64,000 nt of DNA. It comes from a bacterium (GTDB lineage: Bacteria > Bdellovibrionota > Bacteriovoracia > Bacteriovoracales > Bacteriovoracaceae). The stretch covers positions 124,001-188,000 of the forward strand of contig JAUHVL010000001.1 of NCBI GenBank assembly GCA_030425045.1, written 5' to 3'. Made by a program: the position numbers and the translations under genes. Below are positions 26,702 through 35,593 of this stretch, piece by piece. Below the pieces are notes generated by a model. It was not told the DNA's origin, did no database searches, and was given only the letters and a program-made list of their open reading frames with translations. Within the stretch, counting starts at the first letter, position 1; every line of letters begins with the position of its first letter.

Positions 26702-27067
26702 GAAAAAAGATAATCCGATTAAAGTTCCCATAATATTAAAAAAAACATCCATATGAGAGGCTATCCTCGTAGGTGTGAAGTACTGAATAACTTCAGTGAA
26801 AATTCCCAGAAAAGTACTTGCAGCGAAAGATAGAAGTAAAGATTTCTTTAATGAAAACTTAAAAGAAACTGTAAAGGAAAAAACAGTAAGAAGTGAAAGA
26901 AGGGAGTATTTAATTAAGTGTCTCGTTTTAAAGTTTGTTTTTTGAGGAATATTTTTTACCCAACCGATGTGTTCTCTTGTTTCTTCCCAAGTCCAAAACG
27001 AGCTATAAATTAAAAAAGTAATATAGATAATAGTGATTATTGGTAAAAGATATTTAGCGTTTTTCAT
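26660..27067 (-). CDS. VanZ-like membrane protein
   Basis: A 135-residue protein with four hydrophobic helices and the VanZ-family signature TEVIQYFTPTRIASHMDVFFN followed by a Gly-containing helix. VanZ proteins bind or alter lipoglycopeptide and lipid-linked cell-wall processes; here the role is unknown. It is the last gene of a three-gene minus-strand unit with ATGA-type overlaps. Confidence 0.75.
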   Translation of the reverse strand: MKNAKYLLPIITIIYITFLIYSSFWTWEETREHIGWVKNIPQKTNFKTRHLIKYSLLSLLTVFSFTVSFKFSLKKSLLLSFAASTFLGIFTEVIQYFTPTRIASHMDVFFNIMGTLIGLSFFLIYYFFRRNKVQL

Positions 27068-28116
27068 ATTATAAATGTGTAAGAATGAAAGTATCGGGAT
27101 TCTTTCCAGTTGTTTGGTTTTAAATGTTTTGGAAACGTATTAGAAAATAGCTTTTTTTGTTTGGGTAATGTCTGGTTGAGTGAAATTTGAAAAACTCCTC
27201 CGTTGCTAATAATAATAAATGAATTTAATTTTTTCGAAAAGCTAATACCTGTTGGAAACGGTATTTGGAATGTATTTTGGCACCTGTAGGAAGACTTATT
27301 CCAAAAATGTATATGATTATCCCAAGGTGCTGTTGTAATAACATAATCTGAATCAGAGTGATCACAGATACTAAGAATTTCATATTTTAAAGTGTCTTTT
27401 TGTTTGTGGCTTGTTTCGAAAACGTTAGTTTTAAATGTTTCTAAATCAATTGAAGCCATAGTAGAGCAACCACTCTCACCAAGAGGCTTTTGCTTAATAA
27501 CCGTTGAAAAGGCCATGGATCCAGAGTTAAAAGTATGGCCAAAATTACCGAGAATAGGACTATTATGGTTACTCAAAAAACGATGATAATTAGACACAAA
27601 AACAATATTTCCCGATGGTAAGATATGATTTTTTCGATTCGAAATAATGTCATGAAATTCACTTTTAAAGTCTGACGAGACCAGTATTGGTTGTGAAAAG
27701 TCTTTTAGATTTATATTAGCGATGCCGTGTTGATTAGTTTTTGTGTTATAAGCGGTGGCCACTAGCTGGTTTTCTTTGTTAATTATTCCGTGACCATAAA
27801 AGTGCATATTTTCTTCTAGTTTATAGTAGGAGATATGACCGACCTTGTTGGCTGTAATAAAACAAATATTTGGACCATTCTTTTCTAGTCCTATAAGAAT
27901 ATTGCTAGATTTGTTATAGACAAATGAGTGAATTAAAAACTTCGTTTCTATATTTTGAATTGTTTGATTTTCTAGATTAAAAATAGAGAAGCCGTACTTA
28001 TGACCTTTCTTTTTAAAGGAAGAAAAAATTAATTCATTTTTTTTGTCTTTAGCATAAGTCTGAAGCGTAAACGGTAGACTAATTAAATAGGTAAGAAATG
28101 TTCTTCTTTCGATCAT
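27064..28116 (-). CDS. DUF1513-like exported beta-propeller protein
   Basis: A 350-residue protein starting with a twin-arginine-like export signal (IERRTFLTYLISLP). The segment HFYGHGIINKENQLVAT and the general order of short beta repeats match DUF1513 proteins, which are exported propeller-like proteins often near iron-uptake genes. No iron genes are nearby here. It overlaps both neighbours by 4 bases, so it forms a unit with the VanZ-like and the His-containing membrane protein. Confidence 0.65.
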   Translation of the reverse strand: MIERRTFLTYLISLPFTLQTYAKDKKNELIFSSFKKKGHKYGFSIFNLENQTIQNIETKFLIHSFVYNKSSNILIGLEKNGPNICFITANKVGHISYYKLEENMHFYGHGIINKENQLVATAYNTKTNQHGIANINLKDFSQPILVSSDFKSEFHDIISNRKNHILPSGNIVFVSNYHRFLSNHNSPILGNFGHTFNSGSMAFSTVIKQKPLGESGCSTMASIDLETFKTNVFETSHKQKDTLKYEILSICDHSDSDYVITTAPWDNHIHFWNKSSYRCQNTFQIPFPTGISFSKKLNSFIIISNGGVFQISLNQTLPKQKKLFSNTFPKHLKPNNWKESRYFHSYTFII

Positions 28117-29111
28117 TTTGCAAGACTACTGTTAAATGGTGAATAACGTTTTTTCCATATAAAAAAGTCAAAAACGTAATGAACAATTAGTGGTACCCAC
28201 ACAAAAGCCATGCTCCAATGCTTCAGGTCAAAGTTAGGTTTAATGACCATATTGTTTGAGACATACCATATTATGGCCAGCAGGATTGAGATTGCAAAAA
28301 AAGAGTAGTTGAAATAGATTTTCTTCATACTTGGGTTTTTTTGATAACCGTAGTCTAAATGAGAGTAGGTGATATAAAAAAGACCATGGTTGATAATTAA
28401 AAAAGACCAAAAAATATCAGGGTTTTTTAAAATAACAATTGATAAATATAACCAAGTCCAAACACTAAACATATTTGAAAGTTTGAATAAATTAAGAGAT
28501 ACATTTTTATACTTTAGATAGAATTGATAAAAAATATAAAAGAGAATTATCAAAAGGTGACAGGCATGTAATATGTTGGCAATTTCGATTGGTATGCCAG
28601 TGATAAAGTCATCTCGATGAAAATAAGATTGAGCAAAAGGCTTATGATCTGATATCCACCATAATAAAGGAAAAAGCATTATATTTATTGAAAAAATATT
28701 GTCTATTATTCTTGAAGATTGATCTTTCGTTTTGGCCCTTGAAACCATAAAAAAACCATAATGTTGTCTAAAAATATGAAAGATTGCAAAAAAAGCGAGG
28801 CAGGTAATAAAGAGCTCAAAAGTTACACTATAGAAAAAAACGAGAAGCATTATTGTTAAAGTTGATATTAGCAGAACTTTATTTAGGTTGAGTTGATTTT
28901 TTTTCATCCTCGCCATAAGTGGAATAAAGGTTGAGCAAACATGGGCCATTTCGATCGGGATTCCTATTAAAAGCACATACTTAAGGGACTCGTACTCAGA
29001 GTGAAAGTTTAAATCAGTTAATAGAAAAGCGGTAAGAAGCAGTAGAAGAACTCCCCATGAGTAAAATGTGTCAATTTTGGGGCTGAAAATAAATCCATTC
29101 TTAGCGAGCAT
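28113..29111 (-). CDS. Polytopic membrane protein with conserved-looking His residues (paralogue of 42679-43728)
   Basis: A 332-residue protein with eight or nine transmembrane helices. Polar residues in or near helices include EMAHVCSTF, FRQHYGFF, NHGLFYI and a final VHYVFDFFIWK. The protein at 42679-43728 shows the same spacing: a His after helix 2, IGHYYKQLIGY and LHIWADNIFYS. These positions could bind metal or haem, as in some membrane oxidases, but I recognise no family. It is the first gene of a three-gene unit. Confidence 0.55.
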   Translation of the reverse strand: MLAKNGFIFSPKIDTFYSWGVLLLLLTAFLLTDLNFHSEYESLKYVLLIGIPIEMAHVCSTFIPLMARMKKNQLNLNKVLLISTLTIMLLVFFYSVTFELFITCLAFFAIFHIFRQHYGFFMVSRAKTKDQSSRIIDNIFSINIMLFPLLWWISDHKPFAQSYFHRDDFITGIPIEIANILHACHLLIILFYIFYQFYLKYKNVSLNLFKLSNMFSVWTWLYLSIVILKNPDIFWSFLIINHGLFYITYSHLDYGYQKNPSMKKIYFNYSFFAISILLAIIWYVSNNMVIKPNFDLKHWSMAFVWVPLIVHYVFDFFIWKKRYSPFNSSLAK

Positions 29112-29178
29112 AATATTGAATTATACACTAATATTTGACGATTAAGCCTAAGTTCTTGATTTTATGTTATTTTTTTTA

Positions 29179-29209
29179 TTGCTTTAGAAAAGGGAAGTCG
29201 TGTTATCAT
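29179..29209 (+). promoter_or_regulatory. Possible promoter of the twin-arginine protein/TauD-like operon
   Basis: TTGCTT (29179-29184) and TATCAT (29204-29209) with a TG-type extended -10. The segment AAGTCGTGTTATCATAT (29195-29211) closely matches AAGTTGTGTTAGAATAT upstream of the related gene at 36439. The spacer is 19 bases, a little long. Confidence 0.4.
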
Positions 29210-29236
29210 ATGTATTAGACGGAAATCGAGATAGTT

Positions 29237-29635
29237 ATGAAATTTACAGATAGAAGAAAATTGATTTTGAAAGGTTTTTTTGGTTTGGCATACTTGATGC
29301 CGCTGACGAGTATTAGAGCGAGTGAGGAAAACTATAAAAGCCAGATTAAAACTCAATTTGAAAATAAAGACGAGTTGGATAGGTTTCTTTTGGCGAGATC
29401 GCGTATTCAAGGTTTTGTCGAGCAGGATAAACTAATAAGAACGTTTATAAATGCTGGTAAAATTACCTCTAGTAAAATGGCAAACTTTGATAATATTCAA
29501 TCATGGAATGTTGTTTTCAAAAGAAAAACTGACTTTTTAGAGTTTAATCAAGAAGTTTTACGAATCTATAAAAAGCACAATATAATTCAGAAATTAGAAG
29601 AAATGAAAATTAATCTCAGGTATTGGCAGGCTTGA
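29237..29635 (+). CDS. Small exported protein with twin-arginine-like signal
   Basis: A 132-residue protein whose N-terminus (TDRRKLILKGFFGLAYLMPL) is a Tat-type signal with RR, a hydrophobic stretch and a likely cleavage near IRAS. The mature part of about 105 residues is helical and charged. No family is recognised. It overlaps the following TauD-like gene by 13 bases. A second gene pair with the same layout lies at 36439-37907, so these small proteins may be partners or substrates of the oxygenases. Confidence 0.6.
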   Translation: MKFTDRRKLILKGFFGLAYLMPLTSIRASEENYKSQIKTQFENKDELDRFLLARSRIQGFVEQDKLIRTFINAGKITSSKMANFDNIQSWNVVFKRKTDFLEFNQEVLRIYKKHNIIQKLEEMKINLRYWQA

Positions 29636-30498
29636 TAGAGTCCCTTGATTCGAATAAAGACAAATTTCCTTATAGAAAGTTAAGTTCTTTCGGTGTTGAA
29701 CTCAACCTAAATGTATTAGAATTTATAGAGACTATCGGTCCAGAAGAATTTGCTAAGTTTTTGTGCCAGCATATTCTTGTTGTATTTAAAAATCAAAATT
29801 TAAATAAGTCTGAACTTGCTATGATTGCTAACCGTATAGGTAGGGTTGAAAAACTGCGTGTTCCCTTTGCAGATAAGAGTGTGCCTGAAGTTTTGCTTGT
29901 TACGAATAAGAAAAACGAGAAAGGTGAGTTCATCGGAATGTTTGGCGAAGAAGAGTTGGGTTGGCATTCAAATGGCAATAGCCGTAAAAATATTTTTGAT
30001 TCTTGTGTAGCTTTGTATTGTGAAATGCCCGGAGAAGAAACAATTACCAAATGGGTAAACACAAGAAAAGCGTTTGAAGAATTAGAGGAAGATTACAGGG
30101 ACTTGGCAGAGAAGGTCAGTTTAAACATAAAGTTTCAAAATAACAGAATTTATAACCTAAGTAAAAATTCGAATGAGTATAAAGCATTTCAAAAAACGAG
30201 TGGATTTATAAGAGAGCTTGTCTATGAACATCCATTAGATCGAAAGAAGGGATTATATTTTCCCTACCATTTTGTAGAAAAGGTGAACCTTCCTAGTGAT
30301 TGTGAGATAAGTGAAGAAGATTTTTTAGAAGAATTGAAAAAAAGAGTTTTCAAAGAAGAGTTTATGACAGATATATCCTTTGAAAAAGGTGACCTCGTTT
30401 TTAGCGATCAGTTGCACTCTCTTCATAAGAGAAGTAAGGTTCAGGGTGATCGGTTATTATATCGATTGGCTTTTAATTATGAAAAGGTGAGAGATTGA
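29623..30498 (+). CDS. TauD/TfdA-like oxygenase with His-Ser-Asn motif (copy 1)
   Basis: A 291-residue member of the TauD/TfdA fold. The segment LGWHSNGNS aligns with the WHTD motif of TauD, followed by ALYCEMPG and WVNTRKAFEEL as in TauD, but the metal-binding Asp is replaced by Asn (H115-S-N117). The distal His (SDQLHSLHKR, H268) and the Arg pair R277/R281 (DRLLYRLAF) remain. The canonical facial triad is thus 2-His plus Asn, so hydroxylation cannot be assumed; halogenase-like or inactive forms are possible. It is directly followed by a paralogue whose TTG start overlaps its stop. Confidence 0.75.
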   Translation: MAGLIESLDSNKDKFPYRKLSSFGVELNLNVLEFIETIGPEEFAKFLCQHILVVFKNQNLNKSELAMIANRIGRVEKLRVPFADKSVPEVLLVTNKKNEKGEFIGMFGEEELGWHSNGNSRKNIFDSCVALYCEMPGEETITKWVNTRKAFEELEEDYRDLAEKVSLNIKFQNNRIYNLSKNSNEYKAFQKTSGFIRELVYEHPLDRKKGLYFPYHFVEKVNLPSDCEISEEDFLEELKKRVFKEEFMTDISFEKGDLVFSDQLHSLHKRSKVQGDRLLYRLAFNYEKVRD

Positions 30499-31313
30499 GT
30501 AGTTTTGAAGCATATAATTTAGGTGAATTAAATTATGAAGAGCTCTTAAATATATCTGGCCCTGAGCTACGAGATTTGATTTGCCAGCATTTGGTAGTTA
30601 AGGCTTCTGTTAAAGATTTAGCACCTCAATTGTTTCTTGATTTATGTCGTAAAATGGGCCGGTTGCGTAAACCGAGGCAGCAATATACTCACCCAGAATT
30701 TCCGGATTTATTTCTTGTGACAAATAGAAGGGATAATGAGGGACAAAAAACAGGACTTTTTGCAGATGGTGAAATTGGTTGGCATAGCAATGGTGTTTGT
30801 ATTCCAAACTTAAAAGAAATATGTGTTGGTCTATACTGTGTTGAACCTGCAGATGGCTCCGTAACGAGATGGGTGAATACGAGAAGAGCATATCAAAACT
30901 TAAGTGAATCTGAAAAAAGTGAATTTGAAAATTTAGTTTTGCAGTTAAAGTTTCGAAATAATAAGTTTTATAAATTTGATGATTCTGATTTTGAAATGAA
31001 AGTTTTGAAAAATTTAGATGTCGTTGAAAAACCACTTGTCATGTCACACCCATTTACTGAAAAGAATGGTTTATATTTTCCACATCATTTTGTTGAAAAC
31101 TTTAGAGATCTATCTGGTTTAACTTGCGAAAAGAAAAGTCTTTTAGAGAGATTAGAAAAGATAGTTTTTAAAGATGAGTATATTTATGATCATCTCTGGA
31201 GTAAGGGAGATATTGTCTTTAGTGACCAGCTTCACTCATTACACAAAAGGAACGACTTTTCCGGCGATAGATTGCTTTATCGAACAGCTTTTGACTACAA
31301 ATATTGCAATTAA
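30495..31313 (+). CDS. TauD/TfdA-like oxygenase with His-Ser-Asn motif (copy 2)
   Basis: A 272-residue tandem paralogue of the preceding gene, starting at TTG that overlaps the previous stop (TTGA) with GGTGAG upstream. The motif is again WHSNG (H97-S-N99) and the C-terminal SDQLHSLHKR and DRLLYRTAF segments are kept. The last 4 bases overlap the convergent hydroxylase-like gene. Two different but equally modified active sites side by side suggest two steps, or a heteromer. Confidence 0.75.
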   Translation: MSSFEAYNLGELNYEELLNISGPELRDLICQHLVVKASVKDLAPQLFLDLCRKMGRLRKPRQQYTHPEFPDLFLVTNRRDNEGQKTGLFADGEIGWHSNGVCIPNLKEICVGLYCVEPADGSVTRWVNTRRAYQNLSESEKSEFENLVLQLKFRNNKFYKFDDSDFEMKVLKNLDVVEKPLVMSHPFTEKNGLYFPHHFVENFRDLSGLTCEKKSLLERLEKIVFKDEYIYDHLWSKGDIVFSDQLHSLHKRNDFSGDRLLYRTAFDYKYCN

Positions 31314-32032
31314 AGATGAGCGATATCTTCTTGATCTTCTAAGCTAAACATTAAACAGATACGATCTTGATCACTATTGTTTTCTACAGAGTGCTTGAAT
31401 CCAGTATTGAGAAAATAAGCATCTCCATTAGCCGGAAGGTTGTATGACTTCTCTTCTCCTCTTACCCAAAACTTATTTATGACATGGTCATTAGAAATGA
31501 TAGGGACAAGAACTCTAACGGCATAACTTGGATCGTAGTCAATATGAGGTGTAATTGATGAATTACCATTGAGTTTGGTTAATCTGACACGAATAGCTTT
31601 AGATTTAAACATATTGACGATTTCTTCAAAGTAACTGTTTTTATAAAGCTCAGTTGGAAAATTGTAATTATGTTCATTTAAGGCTGGATGAAGATTTTCT
31701 TTTTTTATTTTGAGACGGTAGGCACCAATTTTAGAAATTCCTTTAAGGTCATCATCACCTAAGGTTTCAGAGTAATGTTGGCAAACATCCTTTGAGACTT
31801 CTTCAATAGCGGGGCCATTATAAGTTGTTAATGTAATTTGTTCGAAATTATTATAAACGTTATCGACAAGCTGTAGGTTATTAGAGCAAAAGAGCTTGTT
31901 GGCAGAAACGACATCGACAAATTGCTCTTCGATTTTTTTTACTTCTTGAACTAGTCTTTCTATATCAAAACGAAAGCCGGGTATTGGACAGCAAACGGGC
32001 AATTCATATTTTGTTCTTTTTTTCGCATTCAT
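31310..32032 (-). CDS. Aspartyl/asparaginyl beta-hydroxylase-like 2OG oxygenase
   Basis: A 240-residue protein with the metal-binding H163-x-D165 (SITPHIDYDPSYAVRVLVPI), distal H214 (NTGFKHSVENN) and R224 (DRICLMFSL), the order seen in the Asp/Asn hydroxylase family (PF05118-type). An early CCPIPGF segment is present. Such enzymes hydroxylate amino-acid side chains in proteins, peptides or free amino acids. It follows the PLP-enzyme gene by 24 bases on the same strand. Confidence 0.75.
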   Translation of the reverse strand: MNAKKRTKYELPVCCPIPGFRFDIERLVQEVKKIEEQFVDVVSANKLFCSNNLQLVDNVYNNFEQITLTTYNGPAIEEVSKDVCQHYSETLGDDDLKGISKIGAYRLKIKKENLHPALNEHNYNFPTELYKNSYFEEIVNMFKSKAIRVRLTKLNGNSSITPHIDYDPSYAVRVLVPIISNDHVINKFWVRGEEKSYNLPANGDAYFLNTGFKHSVENNSDQDRICLMFSLEDQEDIAHL

Positions 32033-32056
32033 ATTAGCGATTATAGCTCATCGGGT

Positions 32057-32932
32057 CTACACTGCAAATAGATTTGGAGTATGTTGTGCAAAGTAGGGGG
32101 TTAGAGAAATCCTTGAAACCCCATTGTCGCGTTGCCATTTTTTATATTTATCATCACTTGTGTAACCAAGTATAACGCTGTGACTTTGCTCAATTTCGAG
32201 ATGATTGCAGACATCTTTTTGCAGCTGATGAAGAGTTTGGTGTAAGTAAAAAGGTGAGAAATTATTGAAAATACAGCTCATAATCTCAAGCTTAAACTGT
32301 GGCAAATAGGCTGCTTGATGAAGCTTTTCAAGGGCATCTATGGGGGTAGATGAAAACAAGAGGCCAGCTCTAACACTGCCTAGACCAAAAGCCTTTGAGA
32401 GTGAAAAAGTGAAGTATTTAGTATTATTTGGAAGAGAAAATGTTACTTCTTCTGAAGTACTTCCGATATAAGCACCATCAATTAATAATTGATGGGAGCT
32501 TTCAGATAATATTTTATTTAAGTTGAAAATATTTCCATCTGCAGCAAAAGGCTGAGAAAGATAAATTATTTTATTTTTGGGTATTTCATTGATGTGGCCG
32601 TAATGAGAGTTAGGCTTTAGTAAGTTTAGCCAATGGTAATCTCCTCTTAGTAACGCGATGTCATCTAGTGAGGCAAGTAGATTTAATGCTCCAGTTATTC
32701 CATTGGTAAAGTAAATATATTTTAGTTCTCGAATATTAGGGATGACTTTTTCAAGCCAGATATAAGAATGTTCAGCAAGGCTATTCCAAAGGGTGAGCAT
32801 TTCTTGATAGTTATGCGTGTTTTGGGTGAAACTGTAAGGCTGTAGTGATGCTTGTAGCTTTTGCTCAACTTCTTTGAGTAATTTTGTTTTCACTAAACGG
32901 CTTGAATCGATGCAATAAAAAGAGCTTTTCAT
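32057..32932 (-). CDS. PLP-dependent aminotransferase-like protein (fold type I), short
   Basis: A 291-residue protein, clearly shorter than the about 390 usual for class I enzymes. Fold-type-I elements are visible: cofactor-phosphate segment TNGITGALNLLASL (about 76-89), LLIDGAYIGS with Asp152 and Tyr155, and the Schiff-base lysine in FTFSLSKAFGLGSVRAG (K180). The C-terminal small domain is reduced. It could transaminate, or decarboxylate or epimerise an amino acid. It probably forms an operon with the downstream hydroxylase. Confidence 0.7.
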   Translation of the reverse strand: MKSSFYCIDSSRLVKTKLLKEVEQKLQASLQPYSFTQNTHNYQEMLTLWNSLAEHSYIWLEKVIPNIRELKYIYFTNGITGALNLLASLDDIALLRGDYHWLNLLKPNSHYGHINEIPKNKIIYLSQPFAADGNIFNLNKILSESSHQLLIDGAYIGSTSEEVTFSLPNNTKYFTFSLSKAFGLGSVRAGLLFSSTPIDALEKLHQAAYLPQFKLEIMSCIFNNFSPFYLHQTLHQLQKDVCNHLEIEQSHSVILGYTSDDKYKKWQRDNGVSRISLTPYFAQHTPNLFAV

Positions 32933-32990
32933 TGAATATAACTATATTACAAACTATTCATTGAAGATATTAAAATGATAAATTTACCTT

Positions 32991-33995
32991 ATGGATACTG
33001 TTTACACTGTCAGAGAATATGAAAAAAGAGATCGAGAATTAATTGAGGATTTTCGAAAGCAAACATTTATAGAAGGCAACGATAGTTTAACAGTTGAAAA
33101 ATTTGACCCCGAAAAACTTGAAGGCTTAACTCTTTTATTATTCTGTAATGATAAACTTGCGAGTATTTCAGTATGTGAGGCAAGTCACTATACGAATGAT
33201 ATGACCATTGCTGCTCGGATTTGTCGTTTTCATGTATTAAGAGAATTTAGGCATTGTAATGCCGGATTCAGAATGATTCGACAGCAAGTTGAATGGGCCA
33301 GGCAAACGGGCTTTAAATCTCTTTATTGGACGAATGACATTAATAAGAAAATTCTTAATGTTCTTTATCAACACGAAAGAAAAATTGGAAGAAGTGGTTT
33401 AGAAGAGGAATATGAAATTTATAAAAGCTTTAAATTAAGAAATGATTTATTGTTTCGAGTGAGTAAAAAGTCAGACTTCCTTCAGTATGTTTATGAAAAA
33501 AAACTTGATGAAAACTTCTTATGGTTACCAAAAGAAAATATGATTTATTATGCTCACGATGGGAAGGACATAAATGTTGAGGAGGTTCTTTCCATAGAAA
33601 AGCAACCCAACGTTTGGCATTTCAAAACCTCATTTAAAAAATCGAGTATTCATGGGATAGGGAGATTTTGTGAGGAAGAAATTAAAAATGGGGAAGTTGT
33701 TTGTACACTCGGTGGAGTTTTGGCAGAGAAGTCATTTAAGTCAGGATTTATGCCTATGGGAGAAAATACGGAGCTAAGATGTCAGCCAACTTTTGTAAAT
33801 CATTCCTGCGCACCAAATGTGGAACTTAAAGAAGAAAAAAAATTCGTTGCTATCAAAGATATTATGCCCGAAGAAGAAATTTGTATCGACTATTCTAATT
33901 TAAAAGAAAAAGACAAACTTGTTTTAAGTAGATGTTATTGTAAAAGTGAGAATTGCCGTAATGAAATCTTTGGTAATAAGAATTTTATCTCGTAA
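32991..33995 (+). CDS. GNAT-like domain fused to SET methyltransferase domain
   Basis: A 334-residue protein of two parts. Residues about 1-150 look like a GNAT acetyltransferase fold (LLLFCNDKLASISV; FHVLREFRHCNAGFRMIRQQVEWA). Residues about 205-325 are a SET domain: GIGRFCEEEIKNGE, the NHSCAPN motif (270-276), EEEICIDYS, and a post-SET-like Cys cluster (C315, C317, C322). SET enzymes methylate lysine on proteins. Bacterial SET proteins exist, but the fusion is unusual. It overlaps the convergent radical SAM gene by 11 bases. Confidence 0.7.
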   Translation: MDTVYTVREYEKRDRELIEDFRKQTFIEGNDSLTVEKFDPEKLEGLTLLLFCNDKLASISVCEASHYTNDMTIAARICRFHVLREFRHCNAGFRMIRQQVEWARQTGFKSLYWTNDINKKILNVLYQHERKIGRSGLEEEYEIYKSFKLRNDLLFRVSKKSDFLQYVYEKKLDENFLWLPKENMIYYAHDGKDINVEEVLSIEKQPNVWHFKTSFKKSSIHGIGRFCEEEIKNGEVVCTLGGVLAEKSFKSGFMPMGENTELRCQPTFVNHSCAPNVELKEEKKFVAIKDIMPEEEICIDYSNLKEKDKLVLSRCYCKSENCRNEIFGNKNFIS

Positions 33996-35517
33996 CTTTT
34001 AAAAAGTAATCATTGATAACGTTTTCTTTTCTTCTGGCAATCTCTTCTAGAAAATTATTATTAGAAGAGTTTGTTTCATTTCTTAGGTCTTGATAATCAA
34101 AAGACAAATTACGTAGCCGTGAATAAAAACCAGATCTGTTTGCGAGGGTTTTGTTTTTTGTCGATTTCAAAGTATAGATTTTATCGACAATTTTAAATGC
34201 TTGGTCCCGGTCCATGAGCTCATGCTTCCAGTAGCCATTATCGGGATTATAGAGATAGCCATATTTGTGAGGCATGAGGCCAAGCTCATTGGTAAATTTA
34301 GCTGTTTGATCAAGTGACTCAGCATAGTCGTGAACGAGATAAAGAGGGTGGAAGTTGAAAGAATCGACAGGAGAGTCATCTGATACGAGCCATTCATACG
34401 TTTCCCAGATACTTTCTTCTGACTCGTGTCTTAAGCCTACTATAAAGTTACAGCTAATAATAACTCGATCACCCCAGGTATCTTTTAATTTGTACAATGT
34501 ATCTTTTGTTTTTTGTGGAGAAAGGCCTTTTCCTACAGCAGCTCCTGCTTTTTGATTCAAGGTCTCAATTCCAAAATTAGCAAAGCGTAACCCTGTTTCC
34601 AGAATAGTTGGGATAGTGTCTTTATTAGCGTAGAAGAGATCGGCCCTACAATAACCTGCCCACTCTAACTCAAAATCTAGTGAGCTCGCAGCTTTAGCAT
34701 ACGAAAAAACCTTTTCCCGGCTATCGTTAAAAGTATCATCAGAAAACATATACCCAGTTGTTCCAAAGCGCTGATAGTTTTCATTCACTTCATTTGTAAA
34801 AGCGTCGAGAGATTTAATAAGTTCGTCAGAACCACGACCCAAGTTTTTAAAACTACAGTATTTACATTTAAAGACACACCCACGTGAAATTTCAATTGGT
34901 AAATGTTCATTTGGGTAAATGTGATCAGACTCATGCCACTTGATCGAAGAGATCGTATCGACGGGATAGTCGCTAGAGTGAATACATATCGTATTGTTTA
35001 TCTTTTGTGTTTTTAAGTTTGGATTACTTTTCAAAAGATACTGAGTAAGGGCAACAACAGAGTTATCGGCTTCGCCATGAAGATAATAATCAATGAGGTC
35101 TGAATCTCTTTGATGAGATTTTCCTCCACCGATAACAAGCTTTATATTTTTATTTTTACTTTTTATATACTTTAAAAGTTCTTCAGATTCATTTTCATGC
35201 ATTGGGAACTGACCTCTTTCCCAGTTCGCTATCATGTTTTTATTTGTATAACCTTCACCCTTTATAAGTTCGATTAGTTTTTTATTATTCCAGTTGGGAG
35301 AAATCAAAGTTGTAGAAAAGCCAACCCAAAGGGTTTCATGGTTTACATGCCTATTAATAAGTGAAAAGAGTTGAGATTGATTGAATTCTGCGAAAAATTC
35401 TATAACCTGAACAGAAATATTGAGTTGTCTTAATTCTGTAGCAATGCGGTAGGGGCCGGCATATCTGCCAAAACCAAGAGCACCATTGCTATCTGTAAAT
35501 ATAACTACCTGGGCCAT
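33985..35517 (-). CDS. B12-binding-domain-type radical SAM protein (1)
   Basis: A 510-residue protein. An N-terminal Rossmann-like segment (about 1-165; WVGFSTTL, KLVIGGGKSH, LHGEAD) resembles cobalamin-binding domains but lacks an obvious DxHxxG cobalamin-ligand motif. The radical SAM core has C214-x3-C218-x2-C221 (CVFKCKYC) and FGIETLNQ further on. Such enzymes methylate unactivated carbons or rearrange rings. AGG stands 7 bases before the ATG. Confidence 0.8.
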   Translation of the reverse strand: MAQVVIFTDSNGALGFGRYAGPYRIATELRQLNISVQVIEFFAEFNQSQLFSLINRHVNHETLWVGFSTTLISPNWNNKKLIELIKGEGYTNKNMIANWERGQFPMHENESEELLKYIKSKNKNIKLVIGGGKSHQRDSDLIDYYLHGEADNSVVALTQYLLKSNPNLKTQKINNTICIHSSDYPVDTISSIKWHESDHIYPNEHLPIEISRGCVFKCKYCSFKNLGRGSDELIKSLDAFTNEVNENYQRFGTTGYMFSDDTFNDSREKVFSYAKAASSLDFELEWAGYCRADLFYANKDTIPTILETGLRFANFGIETLNQKAGAAVGKGLSPQKTKDTLYKLKDTWGDRVIISCNFIVGLRHESEESIWETYEWLVSDDSPVDSFNFHPLYLVHDYAESLDQTAKFTNELGLMPHKYGYLYNPDNGYWKHELMDRDQAFKIVDKIYTLKSTKNKTLANRSGFYSRLRNLSFDYQDLRNETNSSNNNFLEEIARRKENVINDYFLKVTR

Positions 35518-35593
35518 ATAAAAACCTGATGGTTGAAATGTGTACTATTAATGCTAGCATATATTTGTTTCAAGCTTTATATAAATAATTACT

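Noticed and set aside
30610-31035. 141-residue antisense frame in the second TauD-like gene
   Set aside because: Low-complexity aromatic and His composition with no ribosome site; the sense gene has a complete family pattern.
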